This document shows positions 54,711-64,000 of a stretch of 64,000 nt of DNA, one piece after another. Made by a program: the position numbers and the translations under genes. Under the pieces are notes generated by a model. It was given only the letters and a program-made list of their open reading frames with translations, had not been told where the DNA came from and ran no database searches. The stretch is taken from contig RSEH01000031.1 in assembly GCA_006503475.1 (NCBI GenBank), positions 62,001-126,000 on the forward strand, written 5' to 3'. Within the stretch, counting starts at the first letter, position 1, and the number at the start of each line of letters is the position of its first letter. Source of the stretch: Stentor roeselii. Its lineage: Eukaryota; Ciliophora; Heterotrichea; Heterotrichida; Stentoridae.

Positions 54711-55937
54711 TCATTCATTATTAATATTTAAAGATTTATCAAGTTTCTCTTCAAAAACCATCATCCTCTTAACCAAAGTATTCAAAGCTCGTTTTTCTTT
54801 GGGTATATGTCCGAAATCATCATAAAACACGGAAGACCCTCTAATACTTTCAATCAAAACCATGCCAATATCACTTTTCCTCCTTTCATTCACTTTCTGT
54901 ATTTTCTCCAAAGTCATTTCTTCCTCAGGTGACAAATAAAGCCAGCTACTTAAAAAAATAAGCACCCAGGACAAGCTAAACCCTCCCCAAAACGTAGAAA
55001 TAAGACAAATGAACCTTCCTCCCGAAGTCTCAGGTGCAAAATCGCCATACCCAACAGTAGACATCGTCGTGATAAGTGACCAAATCGCGTTTTGGAAGCT
55101 GTCGTAGTTTAACCTCGAAATATCTGAATAAGGTCTTTCGAATACTCTTAAAACCTCTGCCAGAAGAAGGAGACTCGGAGTTACGATGAAGAAAAAGACT
55201 TTGTATTGATGCTTTGAAATAAGACTTTTTAAGGCGAATCGAAAACCGGCCCGGGTGTTGAACTTGTTGCAGAAGTAAATTGAGAACATGTCTCGGTATG
55301 AACTGCTGTTTAATACGAATTTTAAGATGAAGTAAAATCTTGTTGACATTGTGATGAAGGCGAGTTCGGCGTAAGTGTAGCATAAAGAATAGGTTTTGGA
55401 TTTTCCTCCTGATAGATTTGCTTCTCTTGAGGATTGATTAAAATAAATTTCAAATTTCGCATGAGGCAAAGGAAATATCCACAAAAGGACAACCTCACCA
55501 ACCATAGTCAAAATTAAAAAAGTCTTCCTCTGAAACATATGCCTAAAATGTCCTTTATACGGATTTTTCGACTGAATTTGATAAAAAGCTCTCTGAACCC
55601 TATACCTGACATACACCACAACCGAAGCAATAACACTAGTACTCATAGTAAACCACCTCAACACATCATTTTGCGAGTTCTTACAATTAAAATGATTCCT
55701 GTCCTCAGAAAAGCAAGTTTCATATTCCCAAAGACTAATAAAATACCCAAAAATTGCAAAAACACAGATAAGATTATCAAGTTTCCTCCATTGTTTAAGC
55801 AGTTTATAAGAATAATGCTTCATATAGTTCATGTTAAACCTTTCCACTTCTTGCGGTCCTTCCACAGTAAGAACACTGAAAAATTTACTGGCAATGTCGA
55901 GATGTCTTGCAGCGATTTGCTTGAAAGTCAGTCCCAT
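54711..55937 (-). CDS. K+ channel, SK-like
   Basis: A 408-residue channel with about six hydrophobic helices (first near 57-71) and the filter STVGYGDFAP near residue 292, followed by an S6 rich in Trp/Phe (FWGGFSLSWVLIFLSSWL). There is no charged S4 and no cyclic-nucleotide domain. The C-terminal helix (TLEKIQKVNERRKSD) could bind calmodulin but has no clear IQ motif. It groups best with the SK-type channel at 18813. The start lies in TTTATATAAATG; the divergent neighbour starts 43 nt away. Confidence 0.85.
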   Translation of the reverse strand: MGLTFKQIAARHLDIASKFFSVLTVEGPQEVERFNMNYMKHYSYKLLKQWRKLDNLICVFAIFGYFISLWEYETCFSEDRNHFNCKNSQNDVLRWFTMSTSVIASVVVYVRYRVQRAFYQIQSKNPYKGHFRHMFQRKTFLILTMVGEVVLLWIFPLPHAKFEIYFNQSSREANLSGGKSKTYSLCYTYAELAFITMSTRFYFILKFVLNSSSYRDMFSIYFCNKFNTRAGFRFALKSLISKHQYKVFFFIVTPSLLLLAEVLRVFERPYSDISRLNYDSFQNAIWSLITTMSTVGYGDFAPETSGGRFICLISTFWGGFSLSWVLIFLSSWLYLSPEEEMTLEKIQKVNERRKSDIGMVLIESIRGSSVFYDDFGHIPKEKRALNTLVKRMMVFEEKLDKSLNINNE

Positions 55938-55980
55938 TTATATAAATTGAATCTTTGACTATTTCATTATAATCTCAGGA

Positions 55981-56496
55981 ATGCTTCTTCCACCTATTAA
56001 GGTCTCTCCACCGAGACCCAAGAAGTTTTTATTGAAGTTTTCAGGTCCTTTGAAACAGCATATCCGAAAACACCCGGCTTTGATTAATAATCAAGAAAAG
56101 TACTTCGTGATTTCTCCTTTTATACCTAACAAGCTAGTCGCATGTCGAAGTACGAGAAAAAACTTTAAAAGTCCTTTTAGAGTGGTTGATGTTTATAGCA
56201 AGGAAAAGTCTGAATCGACTGAAAGAGTTTCTAGGTTCTTTGAGTCGATGACTCCGAAAATGATGAATATTGTGAGTCCGATTTCATTGAACAATCGGCT
56301 TAAAAGAGGGAAACTTCAGTCATTGTCGCCTGCTTGTCATAGCAAAGGGGAGATTTCTTTGTTGAATTCTTTGCAAAAAAGAAGACTTGTACCGAGACAT
56401 ACTCCGGACCTTTATCGTCCATCATCCACAAAGTCATCATCAGACTCAAACCACGAGATTGACTTACTAAGACTGTATCCTAACTACTTCCATTAA
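55981..56496 (+). CDS. basic Ser/Pro-rich protein, function unknown
   Basis: A 171-residue, strongly basic protein (PPIKVSPPRPKKFLLKF at the start; many Arg/Lys-Ser-Pro sites). No membrane segment or domain is recognised and most of it is probably disordered. Such compositions occur in microtubule-associated proteins, but this is inference. Its TAA stop overlaps the TAA stop of the convergent MAM33/p32-like gene (56493-56496). Confidence 0.65.
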   Translation: MLLPPIKVSPPRPKKFLLKFSGPLKQHIRKHPALINNQEKYFVISPFIPNKLVACRSTRKNFKSPFRVVDVYSKEKSESTERVSRFFESMTPKMMNIVSPISLNNRLKRGKLQSLSPACHSKGEISLLNSLQKRRLVPRHTPDLYRPSSTKSSSDSNHEIDLLRLYPNYFH

Positions 56497-57098
56497 CTTG
56501 CATTAATAAAATCAAAGACCCTCTCAAGCCATTCCACTTTGAGTCTCTCTTCCTTGTCCCTAGCAATATCAACACAAAGGTCAATAAGTTTCTGATCGAC
56601 TCCTTTTTCTTTAATCATTGAGTAGAATGAATCATTAGTTTCTTTTTTAAAATGCAAGGGAAGTCGCCCACGGTAATTGGAATTGTTAGGATTTTCTAGA
56701 AGTGAACGAGGGATCTGCACCGGGTGACTTGTTATAATAGAGGATAACATATCAAAGCTATTTGAAAGGCAAATCGACTCGCAGAGAAATGAAGTTGTTT
56801 CGAAGCTAAATGAAATCTGCAAAGGAAAATAGTTCTGTAAATCTGCTGATATTGGCTTCGAGTAATTCGGGTAAAGTCCTGAGGAAAATGTGAGAGTTAA
56901 GATGGACCGAGATTGATGAAGCTCTAGCTTTATTGATCTTGATAAGGGCTTTTCTCGTAGTTTTAGTGATCTTTCACGGATTGAACTGAATAGGTTTTGG
57001 TTTAGAATGAAATTTTTGTTTAGATCATTTTTCTTTTGGAGAAGAAGAGTGTGCAACTTCTTGGTCACTTTCTTGAAGTAGAGATTGGAAGATTGCAT
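56493..57098 (-). CDS. MAM33/p32-like mitochondrial matrix protein
   Basis: A 201-residue protein. The N-terminal 60 residues are basic with few acids, fitting a mitochondrial presequence. The C-terminal block YRGRLPLHFKKETNDSFYSM then KEKGVDQKLIDLCVDIARDK and EWLERVFDFI matches the MAM33/p32 pattern (Y-x-G-P-x-F, then a long helix with RGI..., then K-E-x3-Y-x2-WL-x2-L-x2-F). The central acidic beta-sheet region is less typical. p32 proteins form trimeric rings and support mitochondrial translation. It is an assignment by pattern, so moderate confidence. Confidence 0.6.
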   Translation of the reverse strand: MQSSNLYFKKVTKKLHTLLLQKKNDLNKNFILNQNLFSSIRERSLKLREKPLSRSIKLELHQSRSILTLTFSSGLYPNYSKPISADLQNYFPLQISFSFETTSFLCESICLSNSFDMLSSIITSHPVQIPRSLLENPNNSNYRGRLPLHFKKETNDSFYSMIKEKGVDQKLIDLCVDIARDKEERLKVEWLERVFDFINAS

Positions 57099-57329
57099 TT
57101 ATTTGGAAGATGGTGGATTTTAGGGTTTTTATAAAGGATTTAAGTTTTGATTAGATTTTAGAGGTTTTAGAGAGCGAAATTTTTTAGTTATATGAATATT
57201 TGGAGGTTTTCAAACAATTTTATATTTTAGATGATTTGACTTAAAGAATATTTAGAATATTCTCATTTCACTTATTGGATATCATTATTATAAAATACTC
57301 TATTATAAGTACTTTAATATAATTTAGAA

Positions 57330-57914
57330 ATGATTGAAAATTTTCAAGGGGTACACAGACATCAAGCTTATGGAATTATTTGCTCACAGGTGCCGTGGAA
57401 GGCTTTAACACAGGGCCAAGCAAAAAAGTCTTATAAAAGGGTAACGAATATTCAGAACTTGAGTTTAATGAACTTAATTCCAACGAATGAAAATTTTTCA
57501 CTGAAAATTTCTAAAAAATTGAGTTCAAAAATAACAAAAAATCCGAATTTCTCTAGTTTAAAGTCTTTTGCTGATTTAAATTCTCGGAACAGATTAAGAC
57601 CAAGATCTTCTATTAGTTCAAGCAATAGTTCTATTGATGCTTATAAACAACTTGCGATAAAACATATCAGAAATTATGTCGATTCAGAAGATGATGATTT
57701 CACGAATAGGACTAGAATTAACAGCACCTTGCATCATGGAAATAATGAATTGGAACTTATTGATGAATCTAGATGTACTTATGCTTCTAGTTTGAATGTC
57801 AGTGTCGTTGTAAGACCGTTTTTTAAGACTGTTAAAAGAAAGTTTGTGGTTAAAAAAGTAATAAGGCCTACTTACTCATTATCGAAGATTAATATTAATT
57901 ACAATGAAAAATAA
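57330..57914 (+). CDS. basic protein, function unknown
   Basis: A 194-residue Ser/Asn/Lys-rich protein. The N-terminus (MIENFQGVHRHQAYGIICSQ) is more ordered than the rest. An acidic patch (DSEDDDF) and a basic end (VKRKFVVKKVIRPTYSL) are the only notable parts. No family recognised. Start context TAATTTAGAAATG. Confidence 0.6.
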   Translation: MIENFQGVHRHQAYGIICSQVPWKALTQGQAKKSYKRVTNIQNLSLMNLIPTNENFSLKISKKLSSKITKNPNFSSLKSFADLNSRNRLRPRSSISSSNSSIDAYKQLAIKHIRNYVDSEDDDFTNRTRINSTLHHGNNELELIDESRCTYASSLNVSVVVRPFFKTVKRKFVVKKVIRPTYSLSKININYNEK

Positions 57915-58813
57915 TAATTGGTAAATCGAGTGAGAGATTAGAATTATTATAGGGTTAATGAATATGATCATTAAATGAACTGCTATGATTACTCAAAGTA
58001 AGAAAACCACATAGGGATACCATCTGGGATATATGAGGGTTTTAATTATAGTAATAATAAATTGATATTTTACAAAGTATGAGATTTGCTTTATGCATTA
58101 CTCTAGATATTTATAATCAAAAAAATTAATAATTTGAAATACTTAAATATCATGTTTACTTATGTAATAATACCTAGAAATTATTCTTACAAGTTAATAA
58201 TATAAATCTTGAAAAATTATTAGGTCTCCATTTTTTTTCAAATTTGAAACAGACATATATTGAGGCAAATAATATTGTCTATAAATTATCTATAAATGAA
58301 ATCATGGGAATTAGACCAGCCTGGCTAAACTATTGAAGAATCTTGCATAAAATATCATAGATAAAAAGAAATAGCCCAAGAATTCAGAAATAGACAAAAA
58401 TATTAATCATTTGAAGTTACCCCATTGAATAAATTGAAAAGTATGATATAGATTTACAACCCGAAAGCTACATTATATGAATATAAATATGCATTTAGAA
58501 ACGGGCACAAATATATCAATCTTGTTATTGGTTCGAGTGAACTTAAAAGTTTTAATGTTTTAACAGAAATCTAAATTTAAGGAATCTTGACAAAAAATAA
58601 ACAAAAATCAGATAAATTCTGATAGATCAAATGAAAATAATTGTAGATCCTAAGAAAGAAGCCTCATTAAGGAAATCCTGAAACAATGATCAAATAAATT
58701 TGAATCAAATTTAGCTCTTGCTTACGATACATAATCATATCAAGTTATATAGAATTAATCATGCTGATAACTATAAATATAAATATAAGGATTTAACTTA
58801 CTTTACCTAAAAT
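57915..58813. other. 0.9-kb AT-rich spacer
   Basis: No intact ORF or recognised RNA. A GGTTCGAGTG string near 58530 resembles a T-loop but has no matching tRNA around it. Confidence 0.5.
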
Positions 58814-59131
58814 TCACCAGAAATATTTTGGGTCGATACCCGAGTATTCACTGATATTCCTTCTAGTAGCTGTTCCTTGACTACCTTTATTATCAAAACT
58901 TTGGGCTTCTAGACAATGAATCTGAATATCAGATTCAAAGTGAAAAAAACCCTCTAAAAATTTTCCATTGATTTGATCTTGATGCTTTCGATCGAAGTGC
59001 TTTGTTTTTAAGAGTGGACAAAGGTTTTTTTTAGTTTCAGAGTTACTTTCTTTTCTTAATAACGAAAAATCGATTGAAAGTGCATCAGATCCAGGGAGTT
59101 CTTGATAATCATAGCTCTGCATTTTTTTCAT
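58814..59131 (-). CDS. small hydrophilic protein, function unknown
   Basis: A 105-residue ORF starting MKKMQSYDYQELPGSDALSI; Met 4 is an alternative start. The composition (Asp, Gly, Cys, His and mixed charges) looks coding rather than random. It ends KYFW then TGA; a TAA follows 6 codons later. It stands alone between two long spacers, and no family is recognised. Confidence 0.5.
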   Translation of the reverse strand: MKKMQSYDYQELPGSDALSIDFSLLRKESNSETKKNLCPLLKTKHFDRKHQDQINGKFLEGFFHFESDIQIHCLEAQSFDNKGSQGTATRRNISEYSGIDPKYFW

Positions 59132-60644
59132 TGATATTATTGTTTATACTGGTAACCCAAGAATATACAAAGAATTACGATTGAAATAAAATGATAAAAG
59201 GTAATTTTTTATTGTTTTTGAAAGAGAGAAAATTAAAAAGAGCTTTTGAAACTGCTTTAAAAGTCTAAAAGAGTAGATTATAAATAATTCTTGCTTATAA
59301 TCATTTTGTATTTATAAATTAATCTAAATAAAGATTCATTACTTCAAATAAAAATACTACTTTAATAAACTTCCCTACGATATCAATTGTTAATTCATCT
59401 CAGAAGCATCGTAGACTGAAGTTAAGTAAATACTCTGTAGAAGATTTAGTTTTATCAGTATCGATCGTAACCTTAATTTATTTTGTATATTATGTCTGAA
59501 CTGATAAATTGATAATCATATCTAGAAAACATTAGTTCATAAGTAATGGAACTACCAAAATTAAAAAAAGCCTGTAGTATATCTATTTTCGATATAACCA
59601 GTTGTATATGTTTTGAATATCTGATTGAAATTTTGTAATTAAGATAAATACAACTCATAAACCTCAACTGGCTTATGAATTTTTCTATTTCATGTTAATT
59701 TTATTTGAAAGAAGAAATTTTTATTTGCATTCTTTTTTCAGCTACATTATCATCTTCTGATTTCTTCAGTAAATTTGTATATTTGGTAATTATTTATACA
59801 AAAGGATTACAAATTGGATTTAAAGAGTTAAGGAAGAGCTTGAATCTTATGAGCATAACGAGGGTGTTAGTTTAAAATAATGATATAAATTGTTTTTATT
59901 TTATAGATGACACTGATTAAATTTTACTAAATAAGTCCTAAAAATCAATTATTTTTGCTTGGACTATGATAGGGTGAAGAAGAAAGACTAAACCTATATT
60001 ATAAAGTGAATTACATTCTAAATTCTAATAAAAAGAATAAGCGTGGCGTTGTCTGTATGGACGTATATTCATAATTAATCCTAATTAGAGCTAATGAATA
60101 TTTTTTTCTATGTATAGAGTATCTTCAGTTTGTATTGATAAGCCAAAGTTTAAAGGTATGATGAAATATATTAATTTAGCTTCTTAATAATAATTATTGT
60201 GATGATATTCATATGATAAACTTTACTATTTCATATCAAATATAATGAATACTTATTGTGTTAAATACCTTAAAATTCTGAAGTAATATTATGAGAATTC
60301 TTACTACTATCAAAAACTTATGCTTCAAGTATCAACTTGAAATGAATAAACTATTCAAAAAATAATGAAGTTTAAATTTATATATTTTCTTTACTCAAAC
60401 TTCATTAGGACTTTTTTATTATTTGCTTTTCGAAATCGAATCAAGATATTATGATCTTTTTTTTTTCTCACGAAGTCAAAGATTCTAGATATATATTTAT
60501 TCAATATGTGAACAATTTAACTTTGATTATACCTTTTTTGAATCATAAATCCGTATACCTAAAAGAAAACTAAGAAAATTGATACTAAAGATAGTTTTAC
60601 CATTCTAAATTTATCTAATTCTATATTATTTAACTATTATTTTA
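59132..60644. other. 1.5-kb AT-rich spacer
   Basis: No intact gene. A plus-strand open stretch at about 59340-59495 (QKHRRLKLSKYSVEDLVLSV...) ends in a hydrophobic segment and TGA but lacks a clear start; it may be chance or a remnant. Confidence 0.45.
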
Positions 60645-62144
60645 CTATTTGAAAATTAGATCAGTAATGATGCTAACAAACTCATTATTCTTCAGTGTCT
60701 CAAAAAATTCAATACATTCTATTTTTTCAACCATTCTAATTAATTTTTTTCTATCTTCTAATTTGTTTAAAATATCTTCAATGAGTTTTATGATCAGTTC
60801 CCTGTATTTCCTTATATTTTGTATAAAAGTGCGATTATATGCCATCTGAGACACTAGTTCTTTAGTCATGATTCCGTTTAACCCATCTAAATCTCCGATA
60901 TGCATTTTTATTTTCCTGAAAGATTCATAAAATTCATTATTTTCTTTCTTATTATCATCATTATCATCTATACATTCAACTATACTTATTTTAAATATTT
61001 CAACAATAAAAGGTGTCAAGAATCTAAAAAAATTTCTTCGAAAATTTGTTTTAAGAATTCTTTTTGGTTTAAATTTCGCAGAAATAATTTTTTTTATTGT
61101 TATGACAAGATCTCCTAAGTCAACTTGAGAAAAAATATAATTTTTTGATTCGATAAATTTCAAGGTTTCAATCTTTATGAAAAAAGCATCTTTACTGTAA
61201 TTTAAGTTTAAACTTATGAAAGGTAAGTATTTTGAAACTAGTGTAGATGGTTTCAATTGTAATTTATTTACTTTTTCCTTATTATTACAAATTAAACTGT
61301 TTAATCTTTGTTGAAATTCAGGGAAGTGCCCTTTGTAAATTTCTGGATAAGAGTCTTTTCCAGGAAAAATAATTACTTTGAAATCCTTATGGATAAGAAT
61401 GAATATCCCTGAGAAAATCAAGAACAATCTTCCTAAATGAAATTCATTTTTTTTTAAGTCTATAGCTACACACGGAGCAGGGTGAACTATTTTTATGATA
61501 ACACATTTATTTTCATTATTTTCTGAGTGAGAAGACTTTCTCGGTAGTTCAATTTCAATACTTTCCTCATTTTTCGCATAACTTAGATCATTTTTACAAT
61601 CAAATTCATTTAATATAGCTTCGACAGATATAATTTCATTATTTTTATTTAAAGTAATCTTAAATTTAGATTGAATTTCTGAAGCATTTTTTTCAAAAGA
61701 TTCTGTTTTACTTAAAGCATCAGAACTGGCTACCATTCGATCAGCCTCATTCGTATTATAATTTTTAGTTGTAATATCAAAATTATGACATTCATTTGAA
61801 CCTTTTATAGTATTATAATCAAAATTATTTTCTGATTCAACATATTTCTCATCATCTGGCTCATTATTTTCACATAAATTGTCGAAGACTTCATGAACTT
61901 CTTTACATTTATTATATTTTTGGCATTCAGAACTATTTTCTTGGTTTAATTCATCAGACAGTACTTCTGATGAGATTTCTGTATGAGAGTCATTTCTGTC
62001 TTGAGGCTCCTTTAGTCTTTTATCATATTGAAGCTGAGTCACTTGATAATCAGGACTTTCAATTTCTCTCTCTTCACTTTTTTTCTGACCTTCAGAATCA
62101 GTTGTATTTCTTTTTGATAAAGAAGTCCTACCCTTATTTTCCAT
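60645..62144 (-). CDS. large Asn/Glu-rich protein, function unknown
   Basis: A 499-residue protein. The first 210 residues are acidic, Asn/Ser/Glu-rich and disordered-looking (TDSEGQKKSEEREIESPDYQ). From about 215 to 499 it is better ordered, with beta-like segments (NKCVIIKIVHPAPCVAIDLK; LGRLFLIFSGIFILIHKDFK) and helical C-terminal segments (LIKLIEDILNKLEDRKKLI). No membrane topology or catalytic motif is certain. Start context TTTGAATATAAAATGG. It is very AT-rich in codon choice and isolated in a gene-poor area. No family recognised. Confidence 0.65.
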   Translation of the reverse strand: MENKGRTSLSKRNTTDSEGQKKSEEREIESPDYQVTQLQYDKRLKEPQDRNDSHTEISSEVLSDELNQENSSECQKYNKCKEVHEVFDNLCENNEPDDEKYVESENNFDYNTIKGSNECHNFDITTKNYNTNEADRMVASSDALSKTESFEKNASEIQSKFKITLNKNNEIISVEAILNEFDCKNDLSYAKNEESIEIELPRKSSHSENNENKCVIIKIVHPAPCVAIDLKKNEFHLGRLFLIFSGIFILIHKDFKVIIFPGKDSYPEIYKGHFPEFQQRLNSLICNNKEKVNKLQLKPSTLVSKYLPFISLNLNYSKDAFFIKIETLKFIESKNYIFSQVDLGDLVITIKKIISAKFKPKRILKTNFRRNFFRFLTPFIVEIFKISIVECIDDNDDNKKENNEFYESFRKIKMHIGDLDGLNGIMTKELVSQMAYNRTFIQNIRKYRELIIKLIEDILNKLEDRKKLIRMVEKIECIEFFETLKNNEFVSIITDLIFK

Positions 62145-64000
62145 TTTATATTCAAAGCATCCAAATAAGTAAATAATTTAAATTTGGATAACTTTGATCA
62201 ATGTTTATGATCTGAAGGAATAAAAATTTTAAGGATTTAAAACTAAGAAAGATTTTTTAGTCAAATCTGCATAATAGTTGAAGCTAGAGAAGAAATGCTT
62301 CAGTTTTACAGAAAATTTTTTATATTATTTGGATTTTGGATACTTTTTGATGTTCAGTTTAATTTCATTGTGAAAAAATCGAAAATTATTGAAAAATTAT
62401 CAGAAATATAAGAAAATTTAGCATTTTTAGGAATATTATATAAACTCTCTTCAGAGTGAATATTCAAGTACTTAAAGATAGTAAAATACATGAAATATTG
62501 AAGAGAAATGAGCTGGTTAATACAAATGATTTTCAGGAACAAGGATTCAAATAAATTCGATTTGGTTAATTGAAAAAAAAATATGTTTGGGGAGATTGTT
62601 TAGAGTCTAAAGATTAGACTAGATTTATTAGATCTGATAAATTTAAAATTATTTGGATTACTACGATATAATATATAATTAGTTACTTTAAGAGATTGCT
62701 CATATGATTAAAAAAAAGTCTTAGATCCTAAACATTGAAAGAAAGGCATAAACTCGTCCATAGTTATAACTAAAGAAATCCTGATAGCCAAAATAATTTA
62801 TATAAATTTTGTGTGATTTGAATAAAAAAGCTTGTTTTTATAGGTAATATTTCACTATTTCCAAACAAAATTATCCATATGAATTACTGTACGAGAATTT
62901 TATATATAAAAGAATTACTATTAATTTTTGATTATTATTAACCTTAGTGATATATAGATCACACTATGTCCTTCCCAAGTCCTTAAATAACCTTTTGATA
63001 CCACTCCCTTTGTAAGAAGCCTTCTCAATATTCCGACTCCAGTTCTTCTAAACTCAGTCCATCATCCAGGAATCTCAAATTATCAATTCAAAGCCTTTGT
63101 AACATCAGACATTTTCCCTTGAAGTTCATATCGATGATAATAGCCTGATTATTCTTCATATTTTCTAAGTTTTTGATTGAAACTTCTAAAGAGATCACCT
63201 TGTTAAATTTCTTTTGGTTATAAACAGTTTTTCATATATAAATAGAGCTCGTTATAGTTGTTTATTATAGCTGAATAAGTAGAAAGTCTTTACTTGGTTA
63301 TTTTTAACACTAGTTGTATGTGTTCAGGTTCAACTACTGATACAATCGAATTAGTATATCAGTTATAAAACTCTGAAACAAGTTTATTTGATTTATTAAG
63401 CTGATAAAGTTTTAAGTGAAAGAGGTCTTGAAACAGTTTTTTACGATTGAAGCAAGTCTATAGATCTTGGATGTTGAATGTACAGACTGATTTTTTTTAT
63501 TTTCATTTTTCGGTTTTTCTTATATTTCGATTTTTAATTATCATTTGCTGATTAGTTTGTTAAAAAGTCATAGTTAAATAGATTGCACAAAAAAATTATA
63601 TTAAATAATTTCTTATATTTCCAAATTCTAAAAAGTAGTTCGATTTATTAATTCTTGATAGAGATTCTTTAATAGAGGGAATATCATCAAAGTTCCTTGA
63701 GTGTACTAATTAATTGTCTGTTTGATTTCTAATAATATAAATTTCTATCATTCTTTCTTATCCAAAACTGAAAATACTTAAGCATTAAAATTTTCTTCCA
63801 CATAAGTAAATTTTTCTTGAACAATATATTATTTTTCTTATCTCCAACTCAAAGAAAGTATTCAATGTTTCCTTTTTTTCGATAAATTATTTTCTGTCAA
63901 TATACTCAATTAGTACCTTGACTGAATATAGAAAATTTATATATTCAAGGATTTGATCAATGTTTGATTTTTACTTTTGATAAATGATTCTATGGAAAGA
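62145..64000. other. 1.86-kb gene-poor AT-rich end of window
   Basis: No intact gene. On the minus strand 62983-63225 reads as a coding-like peptide (SIKNLENMKNNQAIIIDMNF ... LDDGLSLEELESEY ...) interrupted twice, both times by TGA, and lacking a start context. It is locally less AT-rich than its surroundings, so it may be a decayed gene. Confidence 0.4.

Noticed and set aside
58305-58330. String GACCAGCCTGGCTAA resembling a primate Alu segment
   Set aside because: Only about 15 nt match, with AT-rich ciliate sequence on both sides; taken as chance.
58520-58545. GGTTCGAGTG as a tRNA T-loop (B box)
   Set aside because: No acceptor stem, D-arm or anticodon arm can be drawn upstream, and the B-box end does not pair.
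59473-59667. 64-codon minus-strand ORF
   Set aside because: Non-ATG start and low-complexity composition.
62354-62542. 62-codon minus-strand ORF
   Set aside because: It starts with TTG, is Ile/Phe/Asn-rich and sits in AT-rich DNA; probably chance.

Overview
The window looks like macronuclear DNA of a heterotrich ciliate, most simply a Stentor-like species. The support is: very AT-rich spacers; genes packed head-to-head and tail-to-tail with 0 to 50 nt between them; five introns of exactly 15 nt (GTAA...AG, A at position 10) that can be placed by reading frame; long ORFs that use TAA, TAG and TGA as stops with every conserved Trp written TGG (standard code, unlike Blepharisma); and a run of the 8-nt unit CCCTAACA, which I recall as the heterotrich telomere repeat. 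Recognisable products are eukaryotic (gamma-tubulin, CDK1/2, Rab11, ArfGAP, BUD23, REI1, CDC50, PP4R3).

Layout. 0.1-3.8 kb: C2H2 zinc finger, gamma-tubulin, coiled-coil protein, p24 cargo receptor, CaaX-ended coiled-coil protein, with spacers of about 20 nt. 3.8-15.3 kb: looser, with two 7TM receptor-like genes (4.9 and 13.3 kb), orphan helical or coiled-coil genes, a short-chain dehydrogenase, a two-repeat MYB and long AT-rich spacers. 15.3-29.9 kb: dense again, with a cyclic-nucleotide-type K+ channel carrying a zinc knuckle, an SK-type K+ channel, an atypical kinase, a RAP-domain-like mitochondrial protein, a MORN-repeat protein, REI1, a RING/TRAF protein and mitochondrial SCOT. 30.2-37.5 kb: a tandem array of four double-FHA genes (one broken), ending exactly in the telomere-like repeat. 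37.5-44.9 kb: BUD23, CDC50, PP4R3, RAP protein, a 77-aa membrane protein and CDK1/2; the last four form a nearly gapless minus-strand block. 45.3-57.9 kb: ArfGAP, cathepsin, Rab11, NADP-IDH, SNF1/MARK-like kinase, RBR ligase, a third K+ channel, a MAM33/p32-like protein and orphans. 58-64 kb: mostly AT-rich DNA with two orphan genes.

Genes with related roles: three K+ channels and two 7TM proteins (excitability and sensing); p24, CDC50, Rab11 and ArfGAP (membrane traffic); gamma-tubulin, CDK1/2 and PP4R3 (division and microtubules); BUD23 and REI1 (ribosome assembly); SCOT, MAM33/p32 and two RAP-like proteins (mitochondrion).

Most notable: (1) the FHA tandem family with its own conserved N-terminal module and a degenerate first FHA; (2) the interstitial telomere-type repeat joining that array to BUD23; (3) divergent gene pairs whose start codons are only 4 or 8 nt apart with a shared TATA-like core; (4) 15-nt introns whose recognition corrects the C-termini of the PP4R3, kinase and CDC50 genes; (5) a K+ channel with a CCHC knuckle. 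No virus-like element, rRNA, tRNA or CRISPR array was recognised.
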